Below, piece after piece: positions 60,770 through 64,000 of a DNA stretch of 64,000 nucleotides; the stretch's first letter is position 1; each line of letters begins with the position of its first letter. Source of the stretch: Saprospiraceae bacterium (lineage in GTDB: Bacteria; Bacteroidota; Bacteroidia; Chitinophagales; Saprospiraceae); assembly GCA_020628855.1 (NCBI GenBank), contig JAHDEL010000012.1, positions 22,085-86,084 on the forward strand. Direction: 5' to 3'. A program made the translations under genes and the position numbers. Under the pieces are notes generated by a model. It was given only the letters and a program-made list of their open reading frames with translations, was not told the origin of the DNA and did no database searches.

Positions 60770-62932
60770 ATGCACCTGTATAAGTATTGGATTTTTGTGG
60801 CTATGTGTTTTGCTTTTCTCACCTCTAGTTTTGCTCAGATAGATCATTGGGAAACGCTTATTTACGCCAGCGATAATTGGAAGTATCATGTCGATAATGC
60901 CAGCATAGCTGATGATTGGAGATCTCAAGAGTATAATGATGCCACATGGGAAGTAGGTCCAGGTGGATTTGGTTACGGAGATGGAGATGATCAGACAATT
61001 ATTCCAAATACTCCATCCGTGTATCTGAGAACTACATTTGACATTGCTGATCTTGAGAGAATTGTTAACTTGTATTTGCATGCTGATTACGATGATGCGT
61101 TTGTGGCATTTCTGAATGGCGTAGAGATAGCAAGAGCAAATATAGATGGCGTACTGCCGGCATACGATGCCTCTTCACTAGAGTATCGTGAGGCATTAAT
61201 GTATCAAGGCGGGCTTCCGGAAGGATTCCTATTGCAACAGGATATCGTAGAATCTCTGCTAGTATCAGGGCAAAATACACTAGCCATTCAGGTCCATAAT
61301 TATGAAGGATTGAATAGCTCGGATATGAGTGCTTTGTTTTGGCTCAGTGCAGGAGTATCGGATACACAGTTTGTATTTGGTCAAACGCCAAATTGGTTTC
61401 CGGACTTGGACTGGAGTAGTCAATTGCCAATTGTCCGAATATTTACTGGTGGGGTTGGAATTCCAGACGAACCATCCATCCCAGGAAGAATTGAGATAGT
61501 CTATAATGGAGATGGACAGCCGAATCACATTACTGATCCTGCAAATGAACTAGATGTTGACATTGAGATTGAACGTCGTGGGCAAAGTTCACTCTGGGTA
61601 TTTCCAAAAAATAATTTTGGCTTTGAATCGAAGAATCCGGAAGGTGAAGATATGGATATAGAATTTTTGGATTTTCCAGCAGAGGAAGATTGGATTCTCC
61701 ATGGCCCCTATTCTGATAAGACGTTTTTGAGGAATGCCTTAGCTATGTTTCTAGCAAGACAAATGGGTCAATATGCCAGCCGGATGCAAGCTGTAGAGCT
61801 GTTTATTAATGAGAACTATGAGGGACTCTATCTTATTATGGAACGTATCAAGCGTGATGATAATCGAGTAGATATCGCTAAGCTTAGACCAGAAGAAATC
61901 TCAGGAGATGATTTGACTGGTGGGTATATTATAAAAATTGATAAGGGTGAGCCAGATTGGTATTCTAGATATGATGTTGCCGAAACTCCAGGTACAAAAT
62001 TAACTTACCAATATGTATCTCCACAAGCATCAGCAATAGTCCCAAAACAAGAAGAATACATTCAATCTTATATAGATAGTATGGAGCAGGCGTTTGCTGC
62101 ATGGAATGGTGTATTTGCGGGAAAACACTACACAGAGTTTATCGATAGATCATCCTTTATAGATCATTTTCTGTTAACAGAGATATCCAAAGATGTAGAT
62201 GCATATCGCCTAAGCAGTTATTTTCATAAGGATAAAGACAGTAAGGATGGCCGATTAAAAGCAGGTCCCGTTTGGGATTTTAATATAGCCTTTGGCAATC
62301 AAGATGATTGTAATGCAGCCGAAGACTTTGGTTACATGTACTTCGAACATTGTGCAAGGGCTAATCCATTTTGGTGGGGTGAATTAATCTTAGATTCCAA
62401 TTTTAAGAACTTAGCTAAATGTAGATGGGAGGAATTGCGATCTGGACCTTGGAGTGATGCTGCTTTATTTGGTTATATCGACGAGCAAGCAGAGTTGTTG
62501 TCAGCACCAGCAGAAAGAAATTTTGACCGTTGGCCAATATTGAATCAAGAAATCTGGCCAAATCCTGTCGTAACAGGAAGTTTTCAAGGAGAGATTAATT
62601 ATTTGAAAGAGTACTTGGAAGGACGATTGACGTGGTTAGATAATAATCTTTTTGGGCAATGTGATCTTGTAAATACTAGTGATGAACAAGAGAGTAATTT
62701 TTCAATGTACCCTAATCCAGTTAGTCAAGGTGGTCATGTCTACTTAGAGATGGAAAAAGATCAAGTTCAAGGAAGTGTTGAGATCTCGGATTTGAGTGGA
62801 AGACAAGTATTGTATGCTGCGGAAAATAGCGGTAGTCTAATATTACCTATTGAAATTCAACCTGGGCTTTATTCTTTGCAATTCAAAACTTACAATGGGG
62901 TGTTCAGCTCTACATTGTTGATCTTGCCTTAG
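60770..62932 (+). CDS. CotH-kinase-family protein with T9SS sorting domain
   Basis: 720 residues; signal peptide to about SSFAQ (23). An N-terminal jelly-roll region (about 25-200, PSVYLRTTFDIADLERIVNL), then a CotH domain: DIEIERRGQSSLWVFPKNNF, SDKTFLRNALAMFLARQMGQ, YIIKIDKGEPDW and KAGPVWDFNIAFGN with the catalytic-type Asp. The T9SS tail is about 645-720 (MYPNPVSQGGHVYLE). CotH kinases phosphorylate proteins in spore coats; the bacterial exported forms have unknown substrates. Possibly under the sigma factor upstream (46-base gap from the barrel gene). Confidence 0.88.
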   Translation: MHLYKYWIFVAMCFAFLTSSFAQIDHWETLIYASDNWKYHVDNASIADDWRSQEYNDATWEVGPGGFGYGDGDDQTIIPNTPSVYLRTTFDIADLERIVNLYLHADYDDAFVAFLNGVEIARANIDGVLPAYDASSLEYREALMYQGGLPEGFLLQQDIVESLLVSGQNTLAIQVHNYEGLNSSDMSALFWLSAGVSDTQFVFGQTPNWFPDLDWSSQLPIVRIFTGGVGIPDEPSIPGRIEIVYNGDGQPNHITDPANELDVDIEIERRGQSSLWVFPKNNFGFESKNPEGEDMDIEFLDFPAEEDWILHGPYSDKTFLRNALAMFLARQMGQYASRMQAVELFINENYEGLYLIMERIKRDDNRVDIAKLRPEEISGDDLTGGYIIKIDKGEPDWYSRYDVAETPGTKLTYQYVSPQASAIVPKQEEYIQSYIDSMEQAFAAWNGVFAGKHYTEFIDRSSFIDHFLLTEISKDVDAYRLSSYFHKDKDSKDGRLKAGPVWDFNIAFGNQDDCNAAEDFGYMYFEHCARANPFWWGELILDSNFKNLAKCRWEELRSGPWSDAALFGYIDEQAELLSAPAERNFDRWPILNQEIWPNPVVTGSFQGEINYLKEYLEGRLTWLDNNLFGQCDLVNTSDEQESNFSMYPNPVSQGGHVYLEMEKDQVQGSVEISDLSGRQVLYAAENSGSLILPIEIQPGLYSLQFKTYNGVFSSTLLILP

Positions 62933-62975
62933 ATAATGCAGTTTAACTTATGGGGAATTCCAGAATCATAGTAAT

Positions 62976-63278
62976 TCAATGCAGTAATACATACTGGCTG
63001 ATGCCAAAAGTGAGAAGAGCTATGAGAGATGACAACCCTATGCGTTTGAGACGAAGTCTGTTCTGAAAAATTGAAGCAAAGACAATATAGCCCGATGCAA
63101 TAGTTACATAGAGTATTGCTATGCCATGCCCATATCCAATATGCATTTTTCTGAAGGCATCAATATCTAGATTTTTACCTACATCAACTACAATGAATAG
63201 TACCCCAATAAGAAATATTCCAGCGATTAGAATTTGGGCAGTATAGTAAACAAAGAAGCTAAATGGTGAATGTTTCAT
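62976..63278 (-). CDS. Small membrane protein, unknown
   Basis: 100 residues with three hydrophobic segments (YYTAQILIAGIFLIGVLFIV, GHGIAILYVTIASGYIVFA, GLSSLIALLTFGISQYVLL). No motif recognised. Convergent with the CotH gene and divergent from the last gene of the window. Confidence 0.65.
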   Translation of the reverse strand: MKHSPFSFFVYYTAQILIAGIFLIGVLFIVVDVGKNLDIDAFRKMHIGYGHGIAILYVTIASGYIVFASIFQNRLRLKRIGLSSLIALLTFGISQYVLLH

Positions 63279-63329
63279 TCTTGGTAATACTTGTTATTGC
63301 ATTCTCTCGTTTGATTTAAGACAATTGAC

Positions 63330-63920
63330 ATGGCAAAGAGTTGGGTAATTTTCTTGATTTTATTTTTTTCTGGGTCTGCGATAAGTATTTCCCCAAGATT
63401 CTCAATTATACAAGAAGACGATGGAATAGTCTTTGTTAGTTTTCCTTCTCCTAATACTGAACAACACAGGGTGCCAATTTTTAAGACTGAAAGTGTCCTT
63501 GAATGCAGCAAGTGCGATGGTGATTTAGGATTTTGTTTATTGGTATTAAAAGATGCAAAAAGTAATATACAGGAGCAAAGGAGATATAGTTTCAAATTTG
63601 TAAAACCTAGTGAAATAAGTCTTTCTTGTGAAATGACATATCAGACCTGCATCGTATTGGATGAAAGCATCGAAAATATTGAACTTAAGTTGGCAACCTT
63701 GGAAACTGCCATCTTTCACTCTAATCAAGGTCAAGTCACAATCAATTTTGATATAGAACAAGGAGAAGTGTCAATTATAAATGATACAATGCAGGTGACT
63801 AAAACAATGTCTAAGCTAAATACCATAGTCCAAAGAAATGGAAGCTCAACGACTCAACTACAAAATGGTTTTATGTTTAGTAATTCCAATCAGTGCGAGA
63901 CTATCAGATTTGTACACTGA
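63330..63920 (+). CDS. Exported protein, unknown
   Basis: 196 residues; signal peptide AKSWVIFLILFFSGSAISIS. The mature part has a Cys pair (LECSKCDGDLGFC) and a beta-rich remainder (LSCEMTYQTCIVLDESIENI). No family recognised. The opposite-strand ORFs over it are shorter and lack signals, so I take this as the real gene, with moderate confidence. Confidence 0.6.
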   Translation: MAKSWVIFLILFFSGSAISISPRFSIIQEDDGIVFVSFPSPNTEQHRVPIFKTESVLECSKCDGDLGFCLLVLKDAKSNIQEQRRYSFKFVKPSEISLSCEMTYQTCIVLDESIENIELKLATLETAIFHSNQGQVTINFDIEQGEVSIINDTMQVTKTMSKLNTIVQRNGSSTTQLQNGFMFSNSNQCETIRFVH

Positions 63921-64000
63921 ACATTTTATCCAAATACTATAAATGTTAATCAATATAATTTAGAATGAGTGGTAATTACACTTGAAAGAACCATTTGTTA

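Noticed and set aside
63275..63761. Minus-strand ORFs of 106 and 71 residues over the last gene
   Set aside because: No signal, motif or family; the plus-strand ORF has a convincing signal peptide and full length.
1..64000. CRISPR arrays, insertion sequences, integrase sites, tRNA or rRNA genes
   Set aside because: No regularly spaced short repeats, transposase motifs or terminal inverted repeats seen, and no cloverleaf-like or rRNA sequence recognised by eye; a covariance search could confirm the absence of tRNA.

Overview
This window is AT-rich chromosomal DNA from a member of the Bacteroidota, most likely a free-living, gliding-type relative of the Saprospiria. The evidence is several C-terminal type IX secretion (T9SS) sorting domains (genes at 3138, 6883, 24180, 25387, 60770, and a type-B domain at 26812), lipoproteins with the Bacteroidota style of lipobox, WG-repeat proteins, genes without recognisable Shine-Dalgarno sequences, and promoter -7 elements matching TAnnTTTG. 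The phylum is well supported; the order is inference. I see no mobile elements, integrases, CRISPR arrays, rRNA or tRNA.

Layout. Positions 1-12.6 kb are mainly minus-strand housekeeping and secreted proteins: a partial DUF3857/transglutaminase protein, VOC and SnoaL-like proteins, an Fe-S uracil-DNA glycosylase, a T9SS-exported class C beta-lactamase-like hydrolase, a cold-shock-domain protein, a TonB-C-like protein, a secreted protein with a degenerate zinc-peptidase motif, a LOG-family protein and two small paralogous outer-membrane proteins. Positions 12.6-26.8 kb carry a methyltransferase, DoxX, a BtrH-like protein plus cupin, GT2, a DUF2268-like lipoprotein, a GH2 glycosidase, an ankyrin lipoprotein, acetyltransferases, a kinase-like P-loop protein, a WG protein and two tandem T9SS esterases. 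At 26.8-28.6 kb is a type-B-sorted protein with five exact 42-residue Cys-rich repeats.

The centrepiece is 28.7-38.0 kb: a complete, tightly overlapping aromatic operon trpE-G-D-C-F-B-A, then a DAHP synthase, then a long-form pterin-dependent aromatic amino acid hydroxylase. A classical ribosome-mediated attenuator precedes it: a 28-codon leader peptide with three tandem Trp codons, an antiterminator segment overlapping the leader stop codon, and a strong intrinsic terminator just before trpE. The leader ATG lies only a few bases after a consensus promoter, so the leader peptide may be translated from a nearly leaderless mRNA.

Positions 38-52.8 kb hold small enzymes, an LRR/L-domain secreted protein, a propeller protein next to a divergent large WG-repeat protein, a second WG protein, a methyltransferase, and an AraC-linked lipoprotein/ABM/membrane gene set. 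Positions 52.9-57.3 kb are glpD-galK-glpK, a glycerol-catabolism pair with galactokinase inserted. Positions 57.4-62.9 kb form a lipoprotein / ECF sigma / TM-plus-beta-barrel / CotH-kinase cluster, in which the sigma factor and the membrane protein probably form a signalling pair. Two small unknown genes close the window.
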